DNA of 64,000 nucleotides from CAZSHG01 sp964606695 [NCBI: uncultured bacterium] (GCA_964606695.1 CAZSHG010000002.1:110084-174083); one strand, 5' to 3'. Shown: positions 1 through 8,811, numbered from the stretch's first letter. The notes: generated by a model from the letters alone, not told the origin. Made by a program: numbers and translations.

Positions 1-628
1 CACGTTGAATTCGAAAGAGGAATTGCTGGTTCGCATGTTCGATTTCGCGATAATGCCTCTGGTATCGATAGAAAGCGATTTGCCCTCGGAGACTCTCTGG
101 GTGGACACGGTTTATACGTTAGAATATCAGGCTTATGACAACCGTTGCGTGAAGAACCTGATTTACGAATACTCCAGCGATGGCGGCTCGAGCTGGATTG
201 TCCTCAATGAGATAGCCACCCCGGAACTGGACACGGTGTCGTCACTGGATTTCAGCATTCCACCGTCAACGGGAGACGATTGCTATCTGAGACTTATCGT
301 AACCGACTCGACCTATAATTACACCGCGGACACCAGCGAGAGTTTCGTGGTGATGAATTTTGGAATCGACGAAGGTTCGACCATGCCCGACTCGCCGCAT
401 TTACGTTCCTATCCGAATCCGTTCAACGCGCAACTCACTTTCGACGTTATAGTCGATAAGGCTACGGAAATCGAAATCTACGACCTGACAGGGAGGATTG
501 TCGCAGAATTGCCCGTCTCTCCTGCCAGGAGCACAGTCAGGTGGACACCTGAGAATCATCCGACCGGATTGTATCTTGCGAGAATTAACGGAACCGGAGA
601 GTCGGTTAAAGCGGTCTATCTGCGATAA
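1..628 (+). CDS. C-terminal part of a secreted protein with PNPFN sorting-type domain (5' truncated)
   Basis: The reading frame is open through the left edge, so this is the 3' part of a longer gene; the in-frame TTG near base 5 is probably not the real start. About 200 residues are visible. The first part looks like an Ig-like or fibronectin-like beta domain (phrases such as 'YEYSSDGGSSW' and 'LRLIVTDS'). The last ~75 residues are a C-terminal sorting/FlgD-Ig-like domain beginning 'SYPNPFN', followed by 'IEIYDLTGRIV' and ending 'AVYLR'. Such domains in FCB-type bacteria direct export or surface attachment through type IX-like secretion (family knowledge). The function of the rest cannot be judged. 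It ends just before a bidirectional terminator shared with gpsA. Confidence 0.85.
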   Translation, partial: TLNSKEELLVRMFDFAIMPLVSIESDLPSETLWVDTVYTLEYQAYDNRCVKNLIYEYSSDGGSSWIVLNEIATPELDTVSSLDFSIPPSTGDDCYLRLIVTDSTYNYTADTSESFVVMNFGIDEGSTMPDSPHLRSYPNPFNAQLTFDVIVDKATEIEIYDLTGRIVAELPVSPARSTVRWTPENHPTGLYLARINGTGESVKAVYLR

Positions 629-653
629 TATCAGTTTAGAGATAAGATAATTC

Positions 654-678
654 AGGGCGGGGTTTTCCCGCCCTTTTT
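654..678. terminator. Bidirectional rho-independent terminator
   Basis: An 8-bp G+C-rich stem (AGGGCGGG, 654-661, pairing with CCCGCCCT, 667-674) closes a GTTTT loop and is followed by a T run. It lies between two convergent genes, the PNPFN protein on the left and gpsA on the minus strand, whose stop codon begins at 677-679. The reverse direction has a shorter U-rich tail, so it probably serves both. Confidence 0.8.
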
Positions 679-1681
679 ATTTTCCAAATTCCTCTTTAAG
701 CGGGCGGGTCATAAGTTCGTGGAGTGCATCTTGTGGGGATATTTTAGATTCGATTACTCTATCGACCATCTCCGTAATCGGCATCTCGACACCGTATTTT
801 TGTGATAAACCGACGGCGGCAGAAGCCGTGAATACTCCTTCTGCAATCCACTCGACGTTTTTGAGTATGTCCCGGGGCTTCCCGCCCTCCGCGATCATTT
901 TTCCCATGCGATAATTGCGCGATTGTTCGCTGGTGCATGTCAGGACGAGATCGCCCAGGCCGGAAATTCCAAAAATCGTGTTATTTTCAGCTCCCATTGC
1001 CAGCGCGAGTTTCCTAACCTCGGCCAATCCACGAACTATCGACGCGGCACGGGTATTCTCTCCAAGCCCGAGACCATCGATCATGCCCGCAGAGAGTGCA
1101 AATACGTTTTTCAACGCGCCGCCAAGTTCGACACCTAAAGTATCGGCGCTTCGATAAACTCTCATAAAAGGCCCGGTAATAAGCTTCTGGACTCTCTCAG
1201 CTATTGCAATATCGCCAGCCGCCACGAGGACGGTTGGCTTACATCGGGCTACTTCGTTAGCGAAAGACGGGCCGGAAAGGATTATTATTCGGGAGTTTGG
1301 GATTATATCAATTATTATCTGCGATGGAAAACGGTATGAACCGCGTTCTATACCTTTGGCCAGATTTACGAATATGATATTGTCGGGGAGCTTTTGGATA
1401 TCTATTCTCTTCAGCACTCCACCGATATATTGGACGGGCACGGCCAGGAAAACCACCTTAACGTCTTCCAGAGCCTTATTGATATCGTTTGTTGCGATTA
1501 TTTTTCCGGGAAGATGTATTTCGGGTAGGAAAACCCGGTTTTCTCCGGATTCGATATCCCGGACGGTTTGTTCTTCGTATGCCCAAATCCTCGGTTTCAA
1601 TCCAAGCGACCACAGGTGCAATGCAAATGCTGTCCCCCATGCCCCTCCGCCGATAACAGCCGTTACGGGAACTTCGGACAT
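677..1681 (-). CDS. gpsA: NAD(P)H-dependent glycerol-3-phosphate dehydrogenase
   Basis: This cytosolic enzyme reduces dihydroxyacetone phosphate to sn-glycerol-3-phosphate, the backbone of membrane phospholipids. The 334-aa length is normal for GpsA. Visible motifs are the N-terminal dinucleotide-binding loop 'IGGGAWGTA' (residues 10-18), 'NLAKGIE', the substrate-binding segment 'SGPSFANEV' (about 137-145), the catalytic lysine region 'GALKNVFALSAGM' (about 188-200) and 'GISGLGDLVLTCTS'. It is the last gene of a three-gene leftward operon and its start overlaps the end of the TPR-like gene by 19 nt, suggesting translational coupling. Confidence 0.96.
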   Translation of the reverse strand: MSEVPVTAVIGGGAWGTAFALHLWSLGLKPRIWAYEEQTVRDIESGENRVFLPEIHLPGKIIATNDINKALEDVKVVFLAVPVQYIGGVLKRIDIQKLPDNIIFVNLAKGIERGSYRFPSQIIIDIIPNSRIIILSGPSFANEVARCKPTVLVAAGDIAIAERVQKLITGPFMRVYRSADTLGVELGGALKNVFALSAGMIDGLGLGENTRAASIVRGLAEVRKLALAMGAENNTIFGISGLGDLVLTCTSEQSRNYRMGKMIAEGGKPRDILKNVEWIAEGVFTASAAVGLSQKYGVEMPITEMVDRVIESKISPQDALHELMTRPLKEEFGK

Positions 1682-2688
1682 GCGGCGCCCTCCTCGGCGG
1701 CCTTGTAAGCCAAATCTTTCAGGTCATTGATCTCGGATCGACTCCTATCGATCACCCAGGACGGCAGACGCTCCTCCAGAATCGCCGTGCAATGTAAGCA
1801 GACGAAGGCCCAATCTTCGAGTTTTGCGGCCGCATTCGCCGCCAGTAAATGCACGGTAACCCGATTGATAACCTGCTCCTCCCCCAACGTATCCAATGCC
1901 AAAGATAATTGATCGGCGGCATCGAGGTAGCTTTCAAGATTCCCCTCGGCCTCGTAAATCGCGAGATCATACCATAAAGGCAGAAGACTGCCGGGGTATT
2001 TTTCCTCTATTAAATTGCGCATAACCCGCGCGGAATCGATCATGTTTTCTTCGCAATATATATATACAAGGGCGTGGATAGCGGCATCACGAGAATATAT
2101 CGAGTTCCACCTGGCCTCATTTAATAATTCTATTCCCTCCTCTTTATTATCATCAACGAAGGGTAAATAAGTCAGAATGCCCAGTTTCGCGCTCTTCCAA
2201 TAACTATATCCACCCATACCGAGAGCCGCATCGGCACTAACCGCAGGATAATCATAAGCACGTTCGTAATATTCCATCGCTTCCGAGGATGTTCCAAACG
2301 CTTGAATATACTTCCCCTGCTCGGCCAGAGAAATTGCTTTATAACCGTATGAAGAACCGATAACCCAAAGATTCCACGGATCGAGAGTATCGCTTTTCGA
2401 CAACGCAATAGCCGAATCGAGATATGCGTTCATTTCGTATGATCGGCGGTAATCTTCGTTGTTCAACATCCAATCCTGGAGATTCGAACCCCTTAAAAAA
2501 AGCGGGGCGGGATCGAAAGGAAAGGCTTCTCGAAGTTCGACAATCATGGAATCGGCTTCCTCGTATTTGTGGACGAACCTCATCGAGATTATTTCGCCGA
2601 CGGTCTTTTGCATATCGGGATCGTCGAGGATACTCGCAATAGAGATACCACCGAGTAGAATTATTGTGATTGTCGTTCGTCTAAACAT
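1663..2688 (-). CDS. Exported TPR-like helical-repeat protein
   Basis: The 341-residue product starts with a short hydrophobic stretch resembling a signal peptide or membrane anchor ('TITIILLGGISIASI'). The rest is alpha-helical with tetratricopeptide-like spacing ('AISLAEQGKYIQAFGTSSEA', 'AADAALGMGGYSYWKSAKLG' and similar). It probably scaffolds protein contacts in the cell envelope; no catalytic motif is visible. The start overlaps the end of the upstream transglutaminase-like gene by 28 nt and its 3' end overlaps gpsA by 19 nt, so the three genes form a tightly coupled leftward operon. A specific function is not recognisable. Confidence 0.8.
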   Translation of the reverse strand: MFRRTTITIILLGGISIASILDDPDMQKTVGEIISMRFVHKYEEADSMIVELREAFPFDPAPLFLRGSNLQDWMLNNEDYRRSYEMNAYLDSAIALSKSDTLDPWNLWVIGSSYGYKAISLAEQGKYIQAFGTSSEAMEYYERAYDYPAVSADAALGMGGYSYWKSAKLGILTYLPFVDDNKEEGIELLNEARWNSIYSRDAAIHALVYIYCEENMIDSARVMRNLIEEKYPGSLLPLWYDLAIYEAEGNLESYLDAADQLSLALDTLGEEQVINRVTVHLLAANAAAKLEDWAFVCLHCTAILEERLPSWVIDRSRSEINDLKDLAYKAAEEGAACPKFP

Positions 2689-4262
2689 TTCTCGATTATA
2701 TGGACAAGGTTATTCTGCAGATTTGTATCGTATCCCTTCGAGACAATATCGTAACTCAAATTGTCCCCCGTGGAAAAGAGCACCAGCGGGAGATACTCAT
2801 CTTTAAGTTCGGTTTCATTTTCCGCACCGGTCAATACGGATATCAACGCGCCGTCGTTGTCTATTAGAATCCTTCGCTGGGTTTCCGGCGCTTCGTTTTG
2901 GCCGGTTTTCACCCAAACATAGATAAACCTTGCCAAGTCGGCGTATTGTTCGGAGACTTTTTCGACCATAGGCAAAGCGCGTATCGACGGTTCGCCTTCG
3001 AGATCGAAAAAGAAGAGCACGAGTGGTTTTTTATGTTTCACTCGATTGTGACTGAAAGGATTTCCGTCTATATCCGACAATGTAAATTCCGGAAACTCGC
3101 CACTCTGTGCCGGTTCGCCAATATATTCGGGCACAGAGACATCTACTTTGACGTCAGTGGTTTCGCCTTCTACTATTGTAAACGGTAGAGTCTGCACCCA
3201 AACGCTACCGGTTTGATCGCGCATCCCGTTCTGTAGAACATAATCTCCGGTTGCCAGTTCGATTACAAATAATCCGTTCGAATCGGCCTGAGCGCCGATT
3301 TCATCCAGCGGCCAATACGCGCCGCCCCCCTGAACCGTTACCGCGAAATGCTCCCATTCTTCCGCGTATTTACCGCCCCTGAAAAATCTCGCCGAAAGGT
3401 AGCCCATAGGTGCGTAATCGGAAGTTACGAGATCGTAATCGAAACCGCCGCTGGCGGACACAACAGTCATGCCGCCGGGGAATTTTTCCGAGGGGAAATT
3501 CTTATTGCCGAATTCCTCCGGATTACGCGGATAAAGGGGAATCCATTTATCGGACTCGGAATCGTAAACCTCGACCCAGCTCATCCCCGAACCCTCGCCG
3601 CGTGTTGTTCTGATCATCGCGTTTCTACAAGGTATTCCCAGGGACATAAGAATAGCTGTCGTGAGGGCACTACGTTCCCTTGAAGTTCCCCTGCCGCTTT
3701 TAAAGGTTTGGTCAGGCGCACGCATCCCGCCGAAAAACTCATAGCCCGAAGTGTCGATATTCTCCGCAACCCACTCGTTAACCACTCTCGCGGCGTCGCT
3801 AATGTTGCCCTTTTCGAAAGCTGTTGTGGAAAACTTTTCCCAGAACATTTTACGCCAAGGGGTTACCGGCTCATAACTTATTCGATAAGAGAGAATATAA
3901 GGTCTAAACATATCGGCGGGAATCTCCCACGGTGCGCTTTCGCGCGCTTTCCATGAATATTCGAGGTGCTCCGAAAGGATTTCTTCCGTCGCCAGCATAT
4001 GGTCGAGATGAGGCATGGTTTCAATCAACCAGATAGCGTCGTCGCGACGTTCTCCGTCGAATTTCCCCACAAAATCTGCCAGTTCTCGCCAGTTGCCTAC
4101 GGCGTCCTTATAGACTTCGAATAGATCCTCGACCAACGAATCGTCAACCGCTTTTTCCGCGGCTTTCCAGGCAGACGTGCTGTCGAAATCGTCCGCGAGG
4201 TTTTGCCCGTAAGCGCCGACACAGATAATTACGATGACTATGGTCAATAGAAAATACTTCAT
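2661..4262 (-). CDS. Exported transglutaminase-like plus thioredoxin-like protein, both active sites degenerate
   Basis: The protein has 533 aa and a clear signal peptide ('MKYFLLTIVIVIICVGAYG'). Residues about 100-250 match the transglutaminase-like fold ('VNEWVAENI', then 'SALTTAILMSLGIPCR', 'SWVEVYD', 'KWIPLYP'). By alignment with the usual motifs, the nucleophilic Cys is Ser194, the His before 'W-E' is Met227 and the Asp position is Tyr244. A beta-sandwich-like linker follows (about 300-380), then a TlpA/thioredoxin-like domain (about 388-525) starting 'FPEFTLSDIDG'. There the CxxC site is replaced by G-E-P-S (423-426). The folds look real but neither appears catalytic, so a binding or structural role in the periplasm is inferred. 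It is the first gene of the leftward operon ahead of the TPR-like protein and gpsA. Confidence 0.85.
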   Translation of the reverse strand: MKYFLLTIVIVIICVGAYGQNLADDFDSTSAWKAAEKAVDDSLVEDLFEVYKDAVGNWRELADFVGKFDGERRDDAIWLIETMPHLDHMLATEEILSEHLEYSWKARESAPWEIPADMFRPYILSYRISYEPVTPWRKMFWEKFSTTAFEKGNISDAARVVNEWVAENIDTSGYEFFGGMRAPDQTFKSGRGTSRERSALTTAILMSLGIPCRNAMIRTTRGEGSGMSWVEVYDSESDKWIPLYPRNPEEFGNKNFPSEKFPGGMTVVSASGGFDYDLVTSDYAPMGYLSARFFRGGKYAEEWEHFAVTVQGGGAYWPLDEIGAQADSNGLFVIELATGDYVLQNGMRDQTGSVWVQTLPFTIVEGETTDVKVDVSVPEYIGEPAQSGEFPEFTLSDIDGNPFSHNRVKHKKPLVLFFFDLEGEPSIRALPMVEKVSEQYADLARFIYVWVKTGQNEAPETQRRILIDNDGALISVLTGAENETELKDEYLPLVLFSTGDNLSYDIVSKGYDTNLQNNLVHIIEKCLDERQSQ

Positions 4263-4282
4263 ATTCCGCCTTTCATTGTATT

Positions 4283-4311
4283 ATAATATATTTCAAAAGC
4301 TCATTTATCAA
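4283..4311 (-). promoter_or_regulatory. Sigma70-like promoter for the transglutaminase-like operon
   Basis: On the minus strand, TTGATA (4311-4306) is followed after 17 nt by TATTAT (4288-4283), with a second overlapping TATAAT 3 nt further on. The first gene starts at 4262 behind an AAAGG ribosome-binding site. The promoter is divergent from the aspS promoter about 50 bp away. Confidence 0.6.
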
Positions 4312-4361
4312 GAGAAAAGGACAAAAACGTATTATTATTGCCGGGTAACTTCGGTTTTTCG

Positions 4362-4390
4362 TTGACATACCGCGCCCTTAAACGTAATAT
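4362..4390 (+). promoter_or_regulatory. Sigma70-like promoter of aspS
   Basis: A perfect -35 box TTGACA (4362-4367), a 17-nt spacer and TAATAT (4385-4390) precede aspS. The inferred transcription start is near 4397, about 20 nt before the start codon, leaving just room for the GGAGG ribosome-binding site. Confidence 0.75.
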
Positions 4391-4417
4391 TACTAATTAT
4401 TGTTTTATTGGAGGATT

Positions 4418-6193
4418 ATGCTCGAAACACAAATGAGAACACATACTTGCGGGGAACTCAGGCCGGAAATGGCGGGAGAAGCCGTTACGTTAGTAGGCTG
4501 GATGCACCACGAACGTCACCACGGAGGCGTGCTCTTCATCGACCTCAGAGACCGCTACGGCAGAACTCAGGTAACATTCAAACCGGAATTGAAAGACCTC
4601 TTCGATAGAGCGGAGAAGTTGAATCACGAAGATGTCATTCAGGTAAAAGGAACGGTTACGGTCCGACCGCAGGAAGCCCGTAATCCGAATATGGCGACTG
4701 GCGATATCGAAGTTATCGCGGAAGGACTTTCGGTTCTTGCGAAAGCCAAAACACCTCCGTTTGTAATCGAAGACGAAGTCCACGCGATGGAAGACACGCG
4801 GTTAAAATATCGCTACTTAGACCTTCGCCGCCCGGAATTACGCGATGCTATGTTATTGCGTAGCCACGCGAATATAGTAGCGCGAAAATACCTTCAGGAA
4901 CTCGGCTTTGTGGATATCGAGACCTCTACACTGGTTCGATCGACGCCTGAAGGCGCACGAGATTTTCTGGTTCCCAGCAGAAAACATAAGGGAAAATTTT
5001 ACGCATTACCTCAGTCCCCTCAGATTTACAAGCAACTGCTAATGATCGCCGGTTTCGATCGATATTATCAGATTGCCCGATGTTACCGTGACGAGGATTT
5101 GCGTGCCGACCGTCAACCGGAATTCACTCAGATCGACGTCGAAATGTCCTTCGTCGAGCAGGAAGATGTTCTTCGTATGGCAGAGGGCTTGTTGGCCAGG
5201 CTTTTAAGCGAAATCAGGGGCATCAATTTAAAGCTACCCGTGAAACGGATGGATTACGACGAAGCAATGCTCAGGTTTGGTTCAGATAAGCCGGACTTAC
5301 GTTTCGGCCTGGAAATAGAAGATGTAACCGAAATCGCCACGAAAAGTTCATTCAACGTATTCTCCGGAACGGTCGAAAAGGGCGGGTCGGTCAGATGTCT
5401 TTACGTGCCACGGGGCGCCGAATTGTCGCGTAAGGACATCGATGAACTAACCGAACTCTCCAGGAGATACGGCGCGAAAGGTCTCGCCCAATGTAAATTC
5501 ATAGATGGCGAGTTCACCGGCGGTATCGCAAAATTCCTCGATGAAAATGAGCGGTTAGCATATCTGGATAGATTTTCCCCAGAAGACGGTTCTATATTCC
5601 TTTTCGTAGCGGATAAACCGCTTGTATGCGCAAGGGCGTTAGGTGCACTGCGACTCGAAATGGGCAGACGTTTCGATCTTATAGATGAAAAGCGCTGGGA
5701 GATGTTTTTCGTTGTTAACTTCCCTATGTTCGAAATAGACGAGGAAACCGGTCGCCCGGTGGCCAGGCATCATCCTTTCACGATGGTGTATCCAGAGGAT
5801 ATAGACAGGCTGGAGAGCGATCCGATGTCCGTTCGCTCCATTGCATACGATCTCGTATTGAATGGCTACGAAATCGCCGGCGGCAGTATCAGAACGCACG
5901 ATCCCGGATTGCTTCGTCGGGTAATGAAGGCGATAAAATTAGACGAAAGGGAGGCCGAGAACAAGTTCGGTTTCTTAATGGAAGCTATGAATTACGGCGT
6001 GCCACCCCACGGTGGAATCGCCTTTGGATGGGATAGAATCATTATGTTACTCGCCGGGAAAACTTCCCTTCGGGACATCATCGCTTTCCCAAAAACCACT
6101 ACGGCACAGTCACTGATGGACGGCTGTCCCAATGAAGTGGATGAAAAACAACTCGAAGAACTCGGGCTAAAAATCGTCGAAGAGAGGAACTAA
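4418..6193 (+). CDS. aspS: Aspartyl-tRNA synthetase (probably non-discriminating)
   Basis: This class II synthetase charges tRNA-Asp with aspartate. It has an N-terminal OB-fold anticodon-binding domain (about 1-110), class II motif 2 ('QIARCYRDEDLRADRQPEF'), the bacterial GAD insertion, and the C-terminal motif 3 ('GGIAFGWDRIIMLLAG'). The length of ~590 aa is that of bacterial-type AspRS. In the OB fold the segment reads 'HERHHGGVLFIDLRDR'; His at that position is associated in characterised enzymes with relaxed specificity for tRNA-Asn, so it may also make Asp-tRNA-Asn for GatCAB (inference). The ATG at 4418 was chosen because GGAGG (4410-4414) lies just upstream, although the spacing is short. 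An in-frame ATG at 4433 gives the commonest family N-terminus but is far from the site. Confidence 0.95.
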   Translation: MLETQMRTHTCGELRPEMAGEAVTLVGWMHHERHHGGVLFIDLRDRYGRTQVTFKPELKDLFDRAEKLNHEDVIQVKGTVTVRPQEARNPNMATGDIEVIAEGLSVLAKAKTPPFVIEDEVHAMEDTRLKYRYLDLRRPELRDAMLLRSHANIVARKYLQELGFVDIETSTLVRSTPEGARDFLVPSRKHKGKFYALPQSPQIYKQLLMIAGFDRYYQIARCYRDEDLRADRQPEFTQIDVEMSFVEQEDVLRMAEGLLARLLSEIRGINLKLPVKRMDYDEAMLRFGSDKPDLRFGLEIEDVTEIATKSSFNVFSGTVEKGGSVRCLYVPRGAELSRKDIDELTELSRRYGAKGLAQCKFIDGEFTGGIAKFLDENERLAYLDRFSPEDGSIFLFVADKPLVCARALGALRLEMGRRFDLIDEKRWEMFFVVNFPMFEIDEETGRPVARHHPFTMVYPEDIDRLESDPMSVRSIAYDLVLNGYEIAGGSIRTHDPGLLRRVMKAIKLDEREAENKFGFLMEAMNYGVPPHGGIAFGWDRIIMLLAGKTSLRDIIAFPKTTTAQSLMDGCPNEVDEKQLEELGLKIVEERN

Positions 6194-6194
6194 T

Positions 6195-7202
6195 TTGAGT
6201 AAAAAAGCTTCTAAAATATCTGCTACGGGAGAACCTATCAAGTTATCACTCGAAGGCATTGACCAACGTAAACTATTCGGTCCGGGAAACGTTTTTGCAA
6301 CCGATATCGAGTTGCGGTTTCCGGTAAAACTGGTTGCCCGCGGAGACGAATTAAAAATATTCGGCGATCCACCCGCAACGGAACAGGTGCGTGATATATT
6401 CGAGCAGATGATAGACCATCTGGAGGGTGGCGGGATACTCACAGAACAATCGTTGGAATACGCCATCCGAATGGTAAAAAAGGACGAGAAACCGCTGATT
6501 CAGGAGGATTCCGACGACAGAATTATCCTGACCAACAGGCATCAGGCGATCCGCCCCAGAAGCCGGGGACAGCGCAGATATATCGAGGCTATATATTCGA
6601 ACGATCTGGTTTTCTCTATTGGCCCCGCCGGGACAGGTAAGACCTTTTTAGCCGTAGCCTGCGCGGTGCGGGCTCTCAAGGAGAGGATTATCGACAGAAT
6701 AATCCTTGTTAGACCTGCTGTAGAGGCGGATGAATCCCTCGGATTCCTTCCGGGGGACATGAAAGAGAAAGTAGATCCTTATCTACGCCCGCTTTACGAC
6801 GCCTTATACGATATGATCCCAACCCAGCGGATGGATAAATACCTTGCCGAAGGTATAATCGAGGTAGCCCCGCTGGCTTATATGCGCGGAAGAACACTCA
6901 ACAATAGTTTCATCATTCTCGATGAAGCACAGAACACGACCATAAGGCAAATGAAGATGTTTCTCACTCGACTGGGGATAAACAGCAAAGCGGTAGTTAC
7001 CGGAGACATCACGCAGATAGACCTGCCTACCAAAAGAGGAAGCGGGCTTGTCCAGATCAAAGGTGTTCTGGATGGTATCGATGGAATAGCCTTCGTCTAT
7101 CTGGACGACAAGGATGTAGTCCGCCATAAACTGGTTCAGGATATAATCCTTGCGTATGAGAAATACGAAGAGCGCGTTTCCGAGAAAGGGGACGAAGAAT
7201 AG
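6195..7202 (+). CDS. phoH: PhoH-like P-loop ATPase
   Basis: A 335-aa PhoH/PhoL-family cytoplasmic ATPase. The Walker A motif is 'GPAGTGKT' (143-150) and Walker B is 'FIILDEAQN' (239-247), with 'VRPAVEADESLGFLPGD' between them as in the family. Members are ATP-binding proteins often next to rRNA-processing genes such as ybeY; the precise role is unsettled. Translation is predicted from TTG at 6195, one nucleotide after the aspS stop, with AGAGG inside the end of aspS as ribosome-binding site. Its position indicates an aspS-phoH operon. No ybeY follows here. Confidence 0.92.
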   Translation: MSKKASKISATGEPIKLSLEGIDQRKLFGPGNVFATDIELRFPVKLVARGDELKIFGDPPATEQVRDIFEQMIDHLEGGGILTEQSLEYAIRMVKKDEKPLIQEDSDDRIILTNRHQAIRPRSRGQRRYIEAIYSNDLVFSIGPAGTGKTFLAVACAVRALKERIIDRIILVRPAVEADESLGFLPGDMKEKVDPYLRPLYDALYDMIPTQRMDKYLAEGIIEVAPLAYMRGRTLNNSFIILDEAQNTTIRQMKMFLTRLGINSKAVVTGDITQIDLPTKRGSGLVQIKGVLDGIDGIAFVYLDDKDVVRHKLVQDIILAYEKYEERVSEKGDEE

Positions 7203-7204
7203 CA

Positions 7205-7408
7205 GTGGCTAAGGCTATCGAGAGGGTCGCCGTAATCAAACATGGTTCGGCGGTGAACGAATTGAAGAATGTTGTCGGATTATCCGATGACAAAACCGCC
7301 GCAATTCACGACAGCGTTATCCCATATACCCAGGAATTCCTCGATGCGTTTTCTGAAAAAAGGCTTCTTCTAATCGGCCGTAAATACTCGTATAATGAAT
7401 TTGAATAA
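7205..7408 (+). CDS. Small protein of unknown function downstream of phoH
   Basis: A 67-residue ORF begins with GTG two nucleotides after the phoH stop, so it may be translationally coupled. The sequence is mixed alpha/beta in character ('RVAVIKHGSAV', 'KRLLLIGRKYSYNEFE'), soluble and without a recognised motif. I do not recognise a family. Its tight spacing is the main support; it could also be a spurious ORF. Confidence 0.4.
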   Translation: MAKAIERVAVIKHGSAVNELKNVVGLSDDKTAAIHDSVIPYTQEFLDAFSEKRLLLIGRKYSYNEFE

Positions 7409-7516
7409 AGGATTTACTGGAGAACTCGAGCAATCGTAAATTTCACTATAGATTTGCGTTTTTTATGGTAGATATACTTATGGGTGAGTTCTCGGCTTAG
7501 TTTCTATCCACGGCAG

Positions 7517-7568
7517 AGCGGCTGGCACGAGGATTGCGACATGCCCTGCAATCCTCGCGCCAGCCGCT
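7517..7568. repeat. Long palindromic hairpin with GGCTGGC(A/G)CG ends
   Basis: The left arm 7517-7537 pairs with the right arm 7548-7568: 10 bp, one mismatch, then 10 bp, around a 10-nt loop. It abuts the stop codon of the ABC ATPase gene on the minus strand. There is no T run on that side, so a standard terminator is doubtful, although the stem could stabilise the 3' end. Its outer ends match those of the palindrome at 42170-42243, suggesting one dispersed repeat family. Confidence 0.75.
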
Positions 7569-7569
7569 T

Positions 7570-8661
7570 TCATTTAGCATTAATCTTCTCCGCAGTCAGA
7601 CGCTCTTCCGTTTCGCTGTCGAAGAGATGGACTTTTTCAATATTGAAGGCGAACCCGAGTTTCTCGCCCATTTGCGGGTTGACATCCGGTTCGACTCGCG
7701 CGGTTATTTCGACTCCGGTGTAATCGAATGTCAGGAAAATTTCGTTGCCCATGGGTTCGACTACATCGACTGTGGTTTCGAAAATGGGGTCGTCGGAGAC
7801 GTAGATGTCCTCAGGGCGGACACCCAGCCAGACTACTTCTGAGTGGGCTTTTGCGAGGGCTTTTTTTTGAGTTTCGTTGAGGGGAATTTCGTTGCCGAGG
7901 ATGAAAAGATTTTTGTCCTTGCGGTCCGCGCGAAGGAAATTCATCGCGGGGGAGCCTATGAAACCGCCTACGAACATGTTGACCGGCTTTTGGTAAAGGG
8001 TCAAGGGCGCATCGACCTGCTGAATTAGGCCGTGGTTGATGACTGCGATGCGGGTGCCCATGGTCATCGCCTCGGTTTGGTCGTGGGTAACGTATATCAT
8101 CGTGGTTTTGAGCTTGTTATGAAGCTGGGAAATTTCCGCGCGCATTTTGACACGAAGCTTGGCGTCGAGGTTCGAGAGGGGTTCGTCGAAGAGGAAGACT
8201 TTGGGCTTGCGGACGATAGCTCTTCCGAGGGCGACTCTCTGCCGTTGCCCGCCGGAAAGGGCGCGCGGTTTGCGGTCGAGATATTCCTTTATACCGAGGA
8301 TTTCCGCGGCTTCGGTAACGCGTTTATCGATATCGTCTCGTTCCATATTGCGCATTCGTAGCGGGAATTCCATGTTTCGGCGCACGGTCATGTGCGGATA
8401 AAGGGCGTAGGATTGGAACACCATGCCTATATCGCGGTCGGAGGGGGAGAGTTCGTTGACGACGCGGTCGCCGATTTTGATTGTGCCCTCGGTGATTTCT
8501 TCGAGGCCGGCGATCATCCTCAAAACCGTAGATTTACCGCATCCCGACGGCCCGACGAGGACCATGAACTCGCCGTCCTTTACGCGTAAGTTCGCATCGG
8601 CGACCGCTTTGGTTTTACCCTCGTAGATTTTTGAGACGTTTTCGAGAATAACTTCGGCCAT
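7570..8661 (-). CDS. Sugar-type ABC transporter ATP-binding protein (MsmK/UgpC/MalK family)
   Basis: The 363-aa ATPase energises import of carbohydrates or related solutes at the inner membrane. Walker A is 'GPSGCGKST' (about 37-45), the signature is 'LSGGQRQRVALGRAIVRKP', Walker B is 'VFLFDEPLSNLDAKLR' and the H-loop is 'MIYVTHDQTEAMTMG'. The C-terminal third is the OB/TOBE regulatory domain typical of the MalK branch. No permease or binding protein lies nearby, so it is an orphan that may serve distant transporters, as MsmK does in other bacteria (family knowledge). A minus-strand promoter lies at 8705-8733, and GAGGA precedes the ATG. Confidence 0.93.
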   Translation of the reverse strand: MAEVILENVSKIYEGKTKAVADANLRVKDGEFMVLVGPSGCGKSTVLRMIAGLEEITEGTIKIGDRVVNELSPSDRDIGMVFQSYALYPHMTVRRNMEFPLRMRNMERDDIDKRVTEAAEILGIKEYLDRKPRALSGGQRQRVALGRAIVRKPKVFLFDEPLSNLDAKLRVKMRAEISQLHNKLKTTMIYVTHDQTEAMTMGTRIAVINHGLIQQVDAPLTLYQKPVNMFVGGFIGSPAMNFLRADRKDKNLFILGNEIPLNETQKKALAKAHSEVVWLGVRPEDIYVSDDPIFETTVDVVEPMGNEIFLTFDYTGVEITARVEPDVNPQMGEKLGFAFNIEKVHLFDSETEERLTAEKINAK

Positions 8662-8704
8662 GATGTCCTCGCGAGATTAGCGTGTTTCATCAAACTGCCC
8701 AATC

Positions 8705-8733
8705 AATTAACAACTGATTTCCTGGAAAATCAA
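8705..8733 (-). promoter_or_regulatory. Possible promoter of the ABC ATPase gene
   Basis: Minus-strand TTGATT (8733-8728), 17-nt spacer, TTAATT (8710-8705). The match is moderate and rests on spacing and its location ~45 bp upstream of the ATG. Confidence 0.4.
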
Positions 8734-8811
8734 GGGGAAAATGGCGGGTGTGGGGGAATAAAAACAAGAAATAACTTGCGAAGGAACTATTTTGGGATTA
8801 ATTTGGGCATT

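Noticed and set aside
7423-7494. Distant GAGAACTC / GAGTTCTC inverted repeat after the small ORF
   Set aside because: The 8-bp arms are about 60 nt apart with no conserved internal structure, so a riboswitch or regulatory RNA is not supported.
7523-7537. Sigma54-like TGGCAC-N5-TTGC
   Set aside because: It lies within the arm of a long palindrome at the 3' end of a convergent gene and would point into antisense of that gene; coincidence is more likely.
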